Part shown: piece by piece, positions 8,811 through 18,162 of the stretch
Numbering within the stretch: position 1 is the stretch's first letter
Layout of the letters: each line of letters opens with the position of its first letter
Source: Anabaena sp051781005
Lineage (GTDB): Bacteria > Cyanobacteriota > Cyanobacteriia > Cyanobacteriales > Nostocaceae
Direction of reading: 5' to 3'
Length of the DNA: 64,000 nt
Assembly (NCBI RefSeq): GCF_051781005.1
Contig: NZ_JBPWOA010000034.1
Location: forward strand, 62,001-126,000
Translations under genes and position numbers: made by a program
Notes under the pieces: model-generated
The model's input: the letters and a program-made list of their open reading frames with translations, nothing else
Told to the model about the DNA's origin: nothing
Databases searched by the model: none

Positions 8811-9454
8811 CAAGCGAGGAGGGGAACTGGATTTCCGGTTAAATCCTGTTTTCAATTCCATTTCTCAAACTCTTACTCTTTGCGCGACGGACACTTTTTT
8901 AACTATATATTAATCATTAGTTTCTGTAACGTTAACATAAAAAAATAAAATAAAAAATCTATAGAATATGTAACATTTGTTAACCATCTCCATTAGGCAA
9001 AATCTAGATGGTATTGTAGCTATTTTGGGAAATTAATTTATATAAATAATAACAATACAATAAAACACACGGAGATAATAATCCTTATTTTGCAGTAAAT
9101 ACAGACTTTATTTTCTCTATGTGTATAATGTAGTTTATATAATTAGCTACTAAGCAATTGCTTGGTTTATTTTAAAACGAGTAATTATAAATATGTCTTA
9201 TTACTTATTGATTTGTAATTTAATCTCTACTTAAACAGAGTGTTCTAGACTGTCTAAAGTCAAAATTGACATCTAAAAACTATGGAAATTCACTGCACAA
9301 GTATTAAGTAATCGTGCAAAAAATTTGTATGGCTGAAAATGTCAATTACCTGCATAAAAACTGAAATTCGACAAGTTTATCGCTGTAATCAAAAAAGTGA
9401 GTAATCACTACAGAAAAAGACCACTTAGAGAACTCCACAAAAAGAAATGCCCAA

Positions 9455-9532
9455 TGTCATTCTGAACGAAACGAAGTGTAGTGAAGAATCCTCCGAGATG
9501 CTTCGTTTCGCTTTGCTACACTCAGCATGACA
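9455..9532. repeat. 78-bp hairpin repeat
   Basis: Bounded by TGTCATTCTGA and TCAGCATGACA, imperfect inverted repeats; inner part reads GAACGAAACGAAG on one side and CTTCGTTTCGC on the other. This looks like the common TGTCATTCTGA...GAGATGCTTCG intergenic repeat of cyanobacteria. It lies upstream of the HTH gene at 9688. No coding role is visible. Confidence 0.7.
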
Positions 9533-9687
9533 AAACAGGATCATTTATTTTGTGGCTTACTCTTAAACGGATTAATTTGTCCAATATTACAGATGACATG
9601 GAACGTAAACGCAAGATTGCATTGAGGCCAAACTAGAGTAACTACTGACTTTAGTTTTTACCACTGTCAATTTTTAATGGGTGCATT

Positions 9688-10425
9688 ATGTCATACTATC
9701 AGTCGGAAGTTGAGACTAGACAACTAAGTAATTTAACGGAAAGCAGTAAGTTTTTAACACCTTTTCAACGTAAACTTCTGCAAAAAAGTCTACAAGAGGA
9801 TTACCCTGAGTCCTATCGCCAAAGAATTGAAATCATGTTATTGGCAGATAATGGGAAAACTCAAACAGAAATTTGTCAAATCCTGGGGTGTTGTGCAGCA
9901 ACAGTCAGACATTGGATGCATATAGCGCGGATGGGGATGGCGCATCAATGGCAAGATTGTCCAATTGGTCGCCCGAAGGTAGTGAACGACCAGTATTTAG
10001 AGCGATTACAAGAACTGTTGAATAGTAGTCCTAGAGATCATGGCTATTCATTTCGACGGTGGACAACCAACTGGCTACAAAAACATCTAGCCAAGGAATT
10101 TGGGATTTCGGTGAGCGATCGCCATATCAAACGTTTACTCAAACAGCTAGGGTTATCCACACGCCAAAAACCCAGCAATCACCAAGACAACAACATTAAA
10201 TCTGATCGTGAAGCCAGAATTTCGATTAATGACCTTAAAAACGTCAAAAAATCGGATAATTCCGAATTTATATCCATCAATTTTACAAAACTAAGTCAAG
10301 ATAAAGATTCAGATATATATGGCGCACAATCTATCCGCTCAGTTGGTATCTCTACAACAAATCAACCATACTTTGGGCTATTCTCTCTCCGCAGCCGAAT
10401 TCCAATATTATCTACCACAATTTAA
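9688..10425 (+). CDS. Helix-turn-helix DNA-binding protein (IS630-type HTH domains)
   Basis: 245 residues. Residues 45-80 form a homeodomain-like HTH (RIEIMLLADNGKTQTEICQI), followed at about 105-155 by a winged-helix segment (SVSDRHIKRLLKQLG) of the type found at the N-terminus of IS630-family transposases. The DDE catalytic domain is missing; the last 90 residues are polar and low in complexity. It is the first gene of the exporter operon and its 3' end overlaps the transporter gene by 107 bases. A regulator derived from a transposase DNA-binding domain is the best guess. ATG 9688 was chosen because the HTH core is complete from there. Confidence 0.7.
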   Translation: MSYYQSEVETRQLSNLTESSKFLTPFQRKLLQKSLQEDYPESYRQRIEIMLLADNGKTQTEICQILGCCAATVRHWMHIARMGMAHQWQDCPIGRPKVVNDQYLERLQELLNSSPRDHGYSFRRWTTNWLQKHLAKEFGISVSDRHIKRLLKQLGLSTRQKPSNHQDNNIKSDREARISINDLKNVKKSDNSEFISINFTKLSQDKDSDIYGAQSIRSVGISTTNQPYFGLFSLRSRIPILSTTI

Positions 10426-13045
10426 AGAAAAAACCCCCAAAGTCGGCAAATTTTGGCAAGGAAATGATGTTGAATCAGGAATCTACATCGTTATTGCTGG
10501 TAAAGCCAGATTGCTAGACGAAGCGGGTGAATTAATCGCCACTCTTGAAGCCGGATCATCATTTGGGGAATTTACCTTATTTCCAGAGTCTGAATTTCAA
10601 CCCTATGGTGCCAGGGCAAGTGTCAATTTACAACTTTGCTTTGTACCTAGTGCAGTTTTATCGCCTTTAATGGCTAAATATCCCCAAATTCAAGCACATT
10701 TATGGCATCAAGCACAAAAGCTCAATAGCCTACTCATAGGCTCAGATCCGACTTTAGAAGTAGTAGAGAATATCAATCCAAACCCAGAATTTTTAGCACC
10801 CCCAACAGTAGAAGCAAAATCAGAGCTAAAGATTAGCAAAGCCTATTTTCCTAGTCCTACACAACGAGTCAGACATTTATGGCAACACGTCATTAGGCGC
10901 TATCCGTTTTTTGCCCAACAGAGTGCTTCTGATTGCGGTGCTGCTTGTTTGGTGATGGTATCCCGGTATTGGGGGAAACGCTTTAGTGTCAATCGTTTAC
11001 GGGACATTGCCAATGTAGACCGAAATGGTGCATCCTTGCGGGGGTTATTGACAGCAGCCGAAAGCCTGGGTTTCGCCACCAGACCTGTTAAAGCCAGCCT
11101 CAACCAGTTAGCAAAACAAAAATTACCTGCGATCGCTCATTGGGAAGGTAAACATTACATCGTTGTCTATGAAATAACCTCCAAACACGTTATAGTCGCT
11201 GATCCTGCGATCGGTCAACGCACCCTCAGCCACCTAGAATTTAAAGCCGATTGGACTGGCTATACCTTGCTGCTGCAACCAACAGCCATGCTCAAAGAAG
11301 CCAAAGAAACTTCCACACCTTTTTGGCAATTCTTTGAATTATTAAAACCACACTCTTTGATCATGTTGGAAGTCTTTATTGCTTCCATATTTATCCAGAT
11401 ATTTGGACTCATTACCCCCCTATTCACCCAATTAATATTAGACCGTGTAGTAGTGCAGCGTTCCGAACTCACTTTAACAGCAGTGGGCATAGGGTTGTTA
11501 TTATTTAGCTTCTTCCGTGTAGCCATGATGGGCTTGCGGCAATATCTGCTAGATCACATGGCAAATCGCATAGATTTAGCCCTCATTGTTGGCTTTATTC
11601 GCCATACCTTCAGACTACCATTAAGCTTCTTTGAATCTCGTTATGTCGGGGATATTATCTCTCGCGTTCAAGAAAACCGCAAAATTCAACGCTTCCTCTC
11701 CGGTGAAGCATCATCTATCCTTCTCGATTTATTTACAGTTTTTATCTATGTGGGATTAATGCTTTGGTATAGCTGGAAAATGGCCTTACTTTCCCTAGTC
11801 ATAGTCCCACCTTTCGCCTTATTAGCACTAATTGCCACACCTTTTTTACAAAGAATTTCTAGAGAAATATTTAATGCTGTTGCCAAAGAAAGTAGTTACC
11901 TAATTGAAGCCCTAACTGGTTTGCGAACCGTCAAAGCTACAGCAGTAGAACAAACAGTCCGTTGGCATTGGGAAGAGTTATTAAATAAAGAAGTAAAAAC
12001 TAACTTCTCTGGGCAAATTATCAGCAATCGTCTACAAATTTTTAGTAATCTCATTCAATCATTAGCAACTACTGGGTTATTATGGTACGGGGCATATTTA
12101 GTAATTCAAAATGAATTAACGATTGGTCAATTAGTAGCATTTAATATGTTGCTAGGTAATATTATTACACCTTTTCAACGTTTGATTGTTCTATGGAATC
12201 AATTACAAGAAGTTGTGATTGCCGTAGAACGTATTAATGATGTTTTAGATACAGAACCAGAAGAAGATTTACAGCATCAACCACGGCAAAATTTACCCCA
12301 ACTAAAAGGAAATATCCGCTTTGATAACGTCACCTTTCGTTATCATCCAGAAAGCGATATCAATATCCTAGAAAATCTCAGTTTTGAAATCAAACCAGGG
12401 CAAATGGTAGCACTAGTAGGACGTAGTGGTTCAGGCAAAACCACCATTTCTAAGTTAGTCCTGGGCTTATATCCTCCTACAGATGGGAAAGTTTTAATTG
12501 ATGGACAAGATATTACAAGTATTTCCTTGCGTTCCTTGCGTCAGCACGTAGGAGTAGTTGACCAAGATACATTTTTATTCGGTGGCACAATTCGAGAAAA
12601 TATTAGTTTAGGGCATCCTGGAGTACCTTTAATAGAAGTAATTGAAGCAGCACAATTAGCAGGTGCTGATGAGTTTATTAAAAAATTGCCAATGGGATAT
12701 GAAACCCAAATAGGTGAAGGTGGAGGCTTATTATCTGGTGGACAAAGACAAAGAATAGCTATTGCTAGGGCGTTATTAGGTAATCCTCGATTGTTAATTT
12801 TAGATGAAGCAACTTCCCATCTAGATACCGAATCAGAAAGAATTATTCAGCAGAATTTAAACACAATCTTGAAAGGAAAAACTACCTTAGTAATTGCCCA
12901 TCGTCTTTCTACAGTTAAAAATGCAGATGCGATTTTAGTACTAGACCGAGGTGTATTAATTGAAAGTGGAACTCATGAAGAATTAATGTCAAAACGAGGG
13001 CATTATTTCTATCTCAATCAACAACAGTTACAAAAAGTAGGCTAA
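10319..13045 (+). CDS. Peptidase-containing ABC exporter (cNMP-binding, C39 peptidase, ABC)
   Basis: 908 residues, four parts in order: a cyclic-nucleotide-binding-like domain (45-140, with SFGEFTLFPES), a C39 bacteriocin-processing peptidase (195-320) with an intact triad Cys206 (SASDCGAACL), His279 and Asp295 (VADPAIG), an ABC membrane domain (340-640), and an ATPase (665-905) with Walker A GRSGSGKTT, signature LSGGQRQRIAIARAL, Walker B LLILDEATSHLD and H-loop IAHRLST. The C39 domain cuts after Gly-Gly leaders and the ABC part exports the released peptide across the inner membrane. The two Gly-Gly precursors at 17904-18378 are the obvious cargo. It starts inside the HTH gene. Confidence 0.95.
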   Translation: MAHNLSAQLVSLQQINHTLGYSLSAAEFQYYLPQFKEKTPKVGKFWQGNDVESGIYIVIAGKARLLDEAGELIATLEAGSSFGEFTLFPESEFQPYGARASVNLQLCFVPSAVLSPLMAKYPQIQAHLWHQAQKLNSLLIGSDPTLEVVENINPNPEFLAPPTVEAKSELKISKAYFPSPTQRVRHLWQHVIRRYPFFAQQSASDCGAACLVMVSRYWGKRFSVNRLRDIANVDRNGASLRGLLTAAESLGFATRPVKASLNQLAKQKLPAIAHWEGKHYIVVYEITSKHVIVADPAIGQRTLSHLEFKADWTGYTLLLQPTAMLKEAKETSTPFWQFFELLKPHSLIMLEVFIASIFIQIFGLITPLFTQLILDRVVVQRSELTLTAVGIGLLLFSFFRVAMMGLRQYLLDHMANRIDLALIVGFIRHTFRLPLSFFESRYVGDIISRVQENRKIQRFLSGEASSILLDLFTVFIYVGLMLWYSWKMALLSLVIVPPFALLALIATPFLQRISREIFNAVAKESSYLIEALTGLRTVKATAVEQTVRWHWEELLNKEVKTNFSGQIISNRLQIFSNLIQSLATTGLLWYGAYLVIQNELTIGQLVAFNMLLGNIITPFQRLIVLWNQLQEVVIAVERINDVLDTEPEEDLQHQPRQNLPQLKGNIRFDNVTFRYHPESDINILENLSFEIKPGQMVALVGRSGSGKTTISKLVLGLYPPTDGKVLIDGQDITSISLRSLRQHVGVVDQDTFLFGGTIRENISLGHPGVPLIEVIEAAQLAGADEFIKKLPMGYETQIGEGGGLLSGGQRQRIAIARALLGNPRLLILDEATSHLDTESERIIQQNLNTILKGKTTLVIAHRLSTVKNADAILVLDRGVLIESGTHEELMSKRGHYFYLNQQQLQKVG

Positions 13046-13124
13046 AGGACACGGCTAGTAATTAAATCGCCAGATTGTCAAGAAGGAAAAATCAAAAATA
13101 AACAAATTTTATTAAGGGAAAAGA

Positions 13125-14696
13125 ATGACAGATTTACTTAATGGACGGGTTAAAAATTCGCTAATAAAAGACGTATCTGAACACAATAATTTAGAAATTG
13201 CAGTACCAAAAGATGTATTTAAACAAAATGATTTAGCAATTGAAGAACCAGTAGAAATAGTAAATAGAGATGATTGGTCTGATATAACTAAAGAATCTCT
13301 TGATAGTTTACCTCAAGTTTGGACAAGGGGATTACTATATTTTCTGGTGATATTTGTATCTATAGTTTTACCTTGGGCAATCTTATCTAAGGTAGATGAA
13401 ACTGGTACTGCTAGAGGAAGAATTGAGCCTAAAGATAAAACAATTAAACTCGATGCTGCTGTGTCAGGTACTGTATCCGAAATTCGAGTAAAGGAAGGTG
13501 ATACAGTTAAAGCCGGACAAACTTTATTGTTGTTAGAATCAGAATTAGTAAAATCAGAATTACATCAAGTACAGGATAAGTTAGAGGGACAACTAAACCG
13601 ATTATCTCAATTAAATTCTTCCAAAAATCAGTTAGTTGTATCTTTAGCAACTCAACAACAACAAAATCAATCTCAACAATTAGAAAAACAAGCCCAAGTA
13701 GACCAAGCACAACAGAATATTATTGCATTAAATAATGCCTATGAATTACAGAAAGAAGAAAGATTTTCTCAAGTCAATCAAGCACGACAAACCCTTGAAC
13801 ATAGTCGAACTACTAGTAGACTAGTAGGGAGTAGTTTAAGAAGTACTCAACGCGAAGTAGAACGATATAGCAAGTTAAACAAAGAAGGTATTGTTCCCGA
13901 AATCAATGTTGTTGAAAAGCAAGATATAGCTAAAGATAAACAACAATTACATGAACAAACTAAATCAGATGTTAAACAAGCTGAGTTACGTGTAACAGAA
14001 CAACTAAATAGTTACGAACGCAATCTTCGCCAAGCTAAAGCAGATATTGAACAGGCTAAGTTGCGACTTAAAGAACAGGAAAGAGGATATCAAAGTCTAG
14101 TACGTTCTGGTCAACTAGCCGTTTTAAGAATTCAGGAACAGCAGAAAAACTTAGATACAGAAATTACTTCTCTACAAGCGGAAATCGCTCAAAGTCAAAG
14201 CCAAATTGAATCAATAAAATTTCAATTAGGACAACGAGAATTAAAGGCTACTGCTAATGGGACATTGTTTCAGTTACCGATTCAAAAAGCTGGATCAGTT
14301 GTGCAGTTAGGGACAATGGTGGCAGAGATAGCACCTCAAAATTCGCCTTTAATAATTCGAGCGCAAATGGCAACTACTGAAAGTGGATTTTTGCGGATAG
14401 GATTGCCAGTTAAGATAAAATTTGATGCTTATCCTTTTCAAGATTATGGAATAGTTGCAGGAGAGTTAATTAAAATTTCACCAACTACCATAGAAATAGA
14501 CACACCTAATGGCAAAGTCGCCGCTTACAATTTAGAAATTGCTCTCAAACAGAATTGTATTACCTCTGCGAATAAATGTATTTCCTTGCATCCAGGAGAT
14601 ACAGCAACGGCTGAGGTGATTGTGCGTCAACGCCGAATTATTGATTTTCTAATTGATCCGTTTAAGAAGTTACAGCAGGGAGGAGTGAAATTATAG
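13125..14696 (+). CDS. HlyD-family periplasmic adaptor
   Basis: 523 residues. One membrane helix at about 67-87 (GLLYFLVIFVSIVLPWAIL) follows a cytosolic N-terminus; then a biotinyl-lipoyl-like half (GTVSEIRVKEGDTVKAGQ, near residue 120), a long Gln-rich coiled coil (about 145-385) and the second lipoyl half and beta-barrel (GTLFQLPIQKAGSVVQLG). This is the membrane-fusion subunit that bridges a type I ABC exporter to the outer membrane channel. It lies 79 bases after the exporter gene, so the two work as one export machine. No TolC-like gene is nearby, so a housekeeping outer-membrane channel is presumably shared. Confidence 0.92.
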   Translation: MTDLLNGRVKNSLIKDVSEHNNLEIAVPKDVFKQNDLAIEEPVEIVNRDDWSDITKESLDSLPQVWTRGLLYFLVIFVSIVLPWAILSKVDETGTARGRIEPKDKTIKLDAAVSGTVSEIRVKEGDTVKAGQTLLLLESELVKSELHQVQDKLEGQLNRLSQLNSSKNQLVVSLATQQQQNQSQQLEKQAQVDQAQQNIIALNNAYELQKEERFSQVNQARQTLEHSRTTSRLVGSSLRSTQREVERYSKLNKEGIVPEINVVEKQDIAKDKQQLHEQTKSDVKQAELRVTEQLNSYERNLRQAKADIEQAKLRLKEQERGYQSLVRSGQLAVLRIQEQQKNLDTEITSLQAEIAQSQSQIESIKFQLGQRELKATANGTLFQLPIQKAGSVVQLGTMVAEIAPQNSPLIIRAQMATTESGFLRIGLPVKIKFDAYPFQDYGIVAGELIKISPTTIEIDTPNGKVAAYNLEIALKQNCITSANKCISLHPGDTATAEVIVRQRRIIDFLIDPFKKLQQGGVKL

Positions 14697-14782
14697 CATC
14701 AGCATTCAGAAAGAGGTTTAAAAATTGACAACAAAGGTGTAAATTTACTAGGTTTTTGTTTAATTAATTTAAGGATAATCTC

Positions 14783-15526
14783 ATGTCACCAGCTATCACT
14801 ATTACTAAAGAAGATATTCTTCAGCAAATTCAGTTTTCCTGTAAAATTCCTGAAATAATTGAGCAGATTGTTACTCGTAAAGTGATTATATCTACTGCTG
14901 AAGAAGCTGGAATCCAAGTAGAGACAGAAGAACTGCAAAAAGCAGCAGACCAAATACGATTAAGCAACCAACTTAATAGTGCTGATGAGACATGGAAGTG
15001 GTTGGAAAAACATGGTTTATCTTTAGATAATTTTGAAGAAATTGTCTACACTAATCTTATTTCTAGTAAGTTAGTTACTCATTTGTTTGCTGATCAAGTT
15101 GAACCTTATTTTTTTGAAAATCAACTCGATTATGCAGGTGTGGTGATGTATGAGATTATTCTCAATGATGAAGACTTGGCACTAGAACTTTTCTATTCTA
15201 TCAAAGAAGGTGAAATGAGTTTTTATGATGTTGCTCACAAATATATTCAAGATCAGGAGTTACGCCGAAAAGGGGGATATCTAGGAACAGTCAGTCGTAG
15301 AAAATTAAAGCCAGAAATTTCTGCTGCTGTGTTTACAGTTACTCCTCCCCAACTGCTCAAACCAATTTATACTTCTAAAGGAGTACATCTGATTTTGGTT
15401 GAGGAGATTATTCAACCGGAATTAAAGAATGTACTACGCTTGCAAATTATGTCAGATTTGTTTTCTGAATGGCTAAAGCAGCAAGTTGAGAATATTGAGG
15501 TTTTGACAAATCTTGAATCGAGTTGA
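14783..15526 (+). CDS. Parvulin-type peptidylprolyl isomerase (SurA-like), copy 1
   Basis: 247 residues: an N-terminal alpha-helical SurA-like region (1-115) and a parvulin domain (120-220) with the family's GGYLGTVSRRKLKPEISAAV segment and a final YTSKGVHLILVEE strand. There is no signal peptide, unlike SurA or PrsA, so it should act in the cytosol, possibly on the precursor or exporter. It is the last gene of the exporter operon, 86 bases after HlyD. A paralogue of the same design lies tail to tail at 15564-16307. Parvulins near C39 exporters are recurrent in cyanobacterial peptide clusters; the substrate is not known. Confidence 0.82.
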   Translation: MSPAITITKEDILQQIQFSCKIPEIIEQIVTRKVIISTAEEAGIQVETEELQKAADQIRLSNQLNSADETWKWLEKHGLSLDNFEEIVYTNLISSKLVTHLFADQVEPYFFENQLDYAGVVMYEIILNDEDLALELFYSIKEGEMSFYDVAHKYIQDQELRRKGGYLGTVSRRKLKPEISAAVFTVTPPQLLKPIYTSKGVHLILVEEIIQPELKNVLRLQIMSDLFSEWLKQQVENIEVLTNLESS

Positions 15527-15563
15527 TTAATTTTTTCTGTCTTCACCTGAAAGTCAAACTGTA

Positions 15564-16307
15564 TTACTTCTGCATAACAGCCTGTAACCAACCTTGGAAG
15601 AGAGATTCTAGGATTTGATCTCTAACTTCACCTAGTTCAGGATGGAACCATTTTTCAATTCGGAGAATGTGGTAGCCCAATTTTGTTTGCACTGGACTAA
15701 TAATATCTCCTTCTTGACCAAGTGCGATCGCTTGCGAAATCTCTGCCATAAGTTCTGTAACAAAGCGAACACCAGCAAATCCGCCGTTTTCTTTCGACTG
15801 TTTACCCTTAGAATACTCTAGCGCCAAGGCACAGAAAGAAGCACCTCCCTCCCGAATTTCTTGGGTGATTTTCATAGCTGTTGCCAAGTCGTTAACAAGA
15901 ATCTGAGACAAAGCCACACGTTTATAGTTATCACGGTTGGCAAGATAATGAGAATCAACTACCTGACCAAAAAGATGTTCTTTCAATTTCTGCGTCAGCA
16001 GTGATACTTGAATACCCTGTGACCAATCCTCCACACTAATTCGTTGTTGAGATAGCCATGCGAAAGTTTCAGAAGCCGCTAATAACTTATGTTCCTGACG
16101 AAAAGTATCTCCGGCCGCTTGCAATTCTTCTTCAGAAACTGCAATATTTAACTGCTCACAAACTGACAAAATTAGCGCATCCTGTTCAGCTAAATTAGCA
16201 ATTTCAGCTAATTTATAAGAGTAGCGCAGATACGCAAGTATTTTCTCATCAGTTAATGGCAAAATTTCTGTCAATGATAGCTTTTCTAAAGTTTCTTGCA
16301 TAGTCAT
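15564..16307 (-). CDS. Parvulin-type peptidylprolyl isomerase, copy 2
   Basis: About 247 residues from ATG 16307 (GTG 16316 adds three residues, ATG 16301 removes two). Same architecture as the convergent copy at 14783: helical N-terminal half, then a parvulin domain with ENGGFAGVRFVTELMAEISQ and a C-terminal TKLGYHILRIEKW strand. No signal peptide. It closes the minus-strand arm of the peptide locus, after the aldo/keto reductase-like gene. Sequence identity with copy 1 is modest, so this is an old duplication or separate recruitment, with each arm of the locus keeping one copy. Confidence 0.8.
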   Translation of the reverse strand: MTMQETLEKLSLTEILPLTDEKILAYLRYSYKLAEIANLAEQDALILSVCEQLNIAVSEEELQAAGDTFRQEHKLLAASETFAWLSQQRISVEDWSQGIQVSLLTQKLKEHLFGQVVDSHYLANRDNYKRVALSQILVNDLATAMKITQEIREGGASFCALALEYSKGKQSKENGGFAGVRFVTELMAEISQAIALGQEGDIISPVQTKLGYHILRIEKWFHPELGEVRDQILESLFQGWLQAVMQK

Positions 16308-16419
16308 ATACAGCACTTTCTGATGTTATGAGGTATAGTTTTTCATTGCCTGTAAAGGCGGGATTTCCCCGTCCTCGATTGTATTACATTCGACCGAGAA
16401 CCGCTGTAAATGTAGATGT

Positions 16420-17436
16420 TTAAGGACGATAAATTAAACGTTCTTGAGGAATATGTGGAACTTTGTGCGGAAAACGATGTAAATCACCATACAAATTCAG
16501 ATAATCAAGTTCCTCCGGCGTTAAATTACCCTTTTCCAGGCTAGTAATTGCAGCATCAATTTCATTTCGGTATCGCATACCTGTCAAACAAACGTCCACA
16601 CAATTTTGGCTTAATGAATAACGATATAAATCAGGTACAGAAGGTCGCCAACACCCATCTGCTAAACCAGAAGGAACTTCCCACAAAGCACCAGTATGAG
16701 AGCCTGTAGACTTAAATGTAACAATTCCTGGTCTTTGTAAATTGTGGAAATCTAGCTGATTAAAAATCTGATTTTGAGCAGAACGGTGAGCAGAGTTATG
16801 TCTGACCATTACCACGTCTAGTAATGAACTGTCTAACCATTGACTAGCCAGATTTATATCGTGAAAAGAAGCACCAATATAGCGAACCACACCCATTTTT
16901 TTCATTTGCTCGGAAATGCCAAATGTTCGTTCTAGAGTGCGTTGATAAACACTATTTGCTCCCTTCATATCTGGAGAAATATCTAGACAATTCTGAAAAA
17001 CTAGATGATCATCTGCATCTATCCAACCCCAAAAAAAGATATCAATATAGTCAATTCCTAGCTCTCCAAATTGATCTAACAGCGCCGCAAGTGCCATTTC
17101 TGGTTTTTTTATATAAGTTACAGTTGCCAGAACAACTTTCTCTCTAACTGAAGAACCCCGCTGACACAGTTGACGAATTGCTCCCGACATTGAAGAGTAA
17201 ATATAGTGGTGCAAATCGCTGGAATAGAAAAAGTAATTGATTCCTTTTTCAAAAGCGTAGAGTGTATCCTCACTAGAGATACCACCACCACCACCCAAGC
17301 CTAAACAACTCACTGTTAAATCAGTTTTTCCTAGTTTCCGGTAAAAAGAAAAATTAGATTTGTGAGATTCATTAATTATAGAAATAGTTTGATTTGATGG
17401 GAGTAACTGATTATCTACAATGTCTACTATTTTCAT
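16420..17436 (-). CDS. Aldo/keto reductase-like protein, active site apparently lost
   Basis: 338 residues with clear AKR-fold landmarks: KLGKTDLTVSCLGLGG at 34-49, FEKGINYFF near 62-70, LGIDYIDIF near 126, VRYIGASFHD near 195. The catalytic tetrad looks eroded. Where the family has N-x-F-D-T-A the protein reads NYFFYSS, so Asp is Phe70; the active-site Lys of VxATK is Val106; and the His of LxxHxPD falls on FFWGWID. Either catalysis is gone and it binds peptide or cofactor, or it uses other residues. It lies between the small membrane protein and parvulin copy 2, so it belongs to the peptide locus. Confidence 0.8.
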   Translation of the reverse strand: MKIVDIVDNQLLPSNQTISIINESHKSNFSFYRKLGKTDLTVSCLGLGGGGGISSEDTLYAFEKGINYFFYSSDLHHYIYSSMSGAIRQLCQRGSSVREKVVLATVTYIKKPEMALAALLDQFGELGIDYIDIFFWGWIDADDHLVFQNCLDISPDMKGANSVYQRTLERTFGISEQMKKMGVVRYIGASFHDINLASQWLDSSLLDVVMVRHNSAHRSAQNQIFNQLDFHNLQRPGIVTFKSTGSHTGALWEVPSGLADGCWRPSVPDLYRYSLSQNCVDVCLTGMRYRNEIDAAITSLEKGNLTPEELDYLNLYGDLHRFPHKVPHIPQERLIYRP

Positions 17437-17500
17437 CAGATTAATCTTGCTGCTTCTATGCTAATAAATTTGGTTATATTAACCTCTTTCGCTATACATA

Positions 17501-17764
17501 TTAAGAATGATGTGAGTGATCTCTAAATGCTTTATAGGAAAATAGAACGATAAAAATTAAAAGTGTCAGCCAAGCAAAAATCACTTTTATTAAGGGTATT
17601 CCTGACACATTCCAGTTTATTAAATTATAATTACCAATATTTTCCATTAATGCTAGAGATATACCAAGAGATATAAAAGAAATTGCTCCTGCATAATCAG
17701 CATAAAAAATAAAAGGAATTCCCACCATGATACTAAATATAGCTAAAGCAACTCCAATACTCAT
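17501..17764 (-). CDS. Small membrane protein, possible immunity or export partner
   Basis: 87 residues with three hydrophobic segments (about 4-22, 24-42 and 57-78) and a His-rich tail ending HSHHS. Family not recognised. It follows the two double-glycine precursor genes by 139 bases on the same strand and precedes the reductase-like gene, the position where peptide operons often carry a small membrane immunity protein. That role is inference from position and topology only. ATG 17764 is the sole good start. Confidence 0.6.
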   Translation of the reverse strand: MSIGVALAIFSIMVGIPFIFYADYAGAISFISLGISLALMENIGNYNLINWNVSGIPLIKVIFAWLTLLIFIVLFSYKAFRDHSHHS

Positions 17765-17903
17765 AATGTTATTCTCCGGTTTTGGTAATGCTAGTTGAAA
17801 AACAAAATGTCAATCAATTATGGTTGAATTTAATTTTGAGAAATTGTGACAGTGATAAACAACTGTCACATAGTTCTCATTTATTACTTAATTATTTTCA
17901 GGA

Positions 17904-18122
17904 CTAGAAAATTGCTTGAAATAGATTCACACCAGCTTTAGTAATTGCATAAGTTGCAGCCGCAGTCATACTAACAGCTAGAACAGCTGTGACAACAGCT
18001 GGAGAAGCTCCACCTTGAGTAAAGTCTAACTCAGAATCAGTTAATTCGTTCAAGTAAGTTTCGTTATCAAAAAGTAGATCAGCGCCAGCTGGATTTAAGT
18101 CACGGATAGAAATTGCAGACAT
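17904..18122 (-). CDS. Double-glycine leader precursor peptide A1, Cys-free core
   Basis: 72 residues. The leader (1-38) ends ELTDSELDFTQGG, the pattern cut by C39 peptidases: hydrophobic residues at -4 and -7 and Gly-Gly at -2/-1. The predicted core (39-72, 34 residues) begins ASPAVVTAVLAV and is hydrophobic, with Ser40, Thr45, Ser51, Thr53, Thr57 and Thr61 but no Cys. AGGAG lies 8 bases before the ATG. The leader is nearly the same as that of its neighbour A2 (I-S-I...L...AG.DL...D.E...N.LT..EL) while the cores differ. Likely substrates are the kinase/HopA1 pair (Ser/Thr) and the exporter at 10319. Confidence 0.82.
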   Translation of the reverse strand: MSAISIRDLNPAGADLLFDNETYLNELTDSELDFTQGGASPAVVTAVLAVSMTAAATYAITKAGVNLFQAIF

Positions 18123-18162
18123 GATTTAGCTCCTAAATTTACTATGTGTTTAAGTTGATTAA

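Noticed and set aside
9688..10425. A complete IS630 transposase
   Set aside because: Only the HTH modules are present; no DDE residues and no terminal repeats or target duplication seen.
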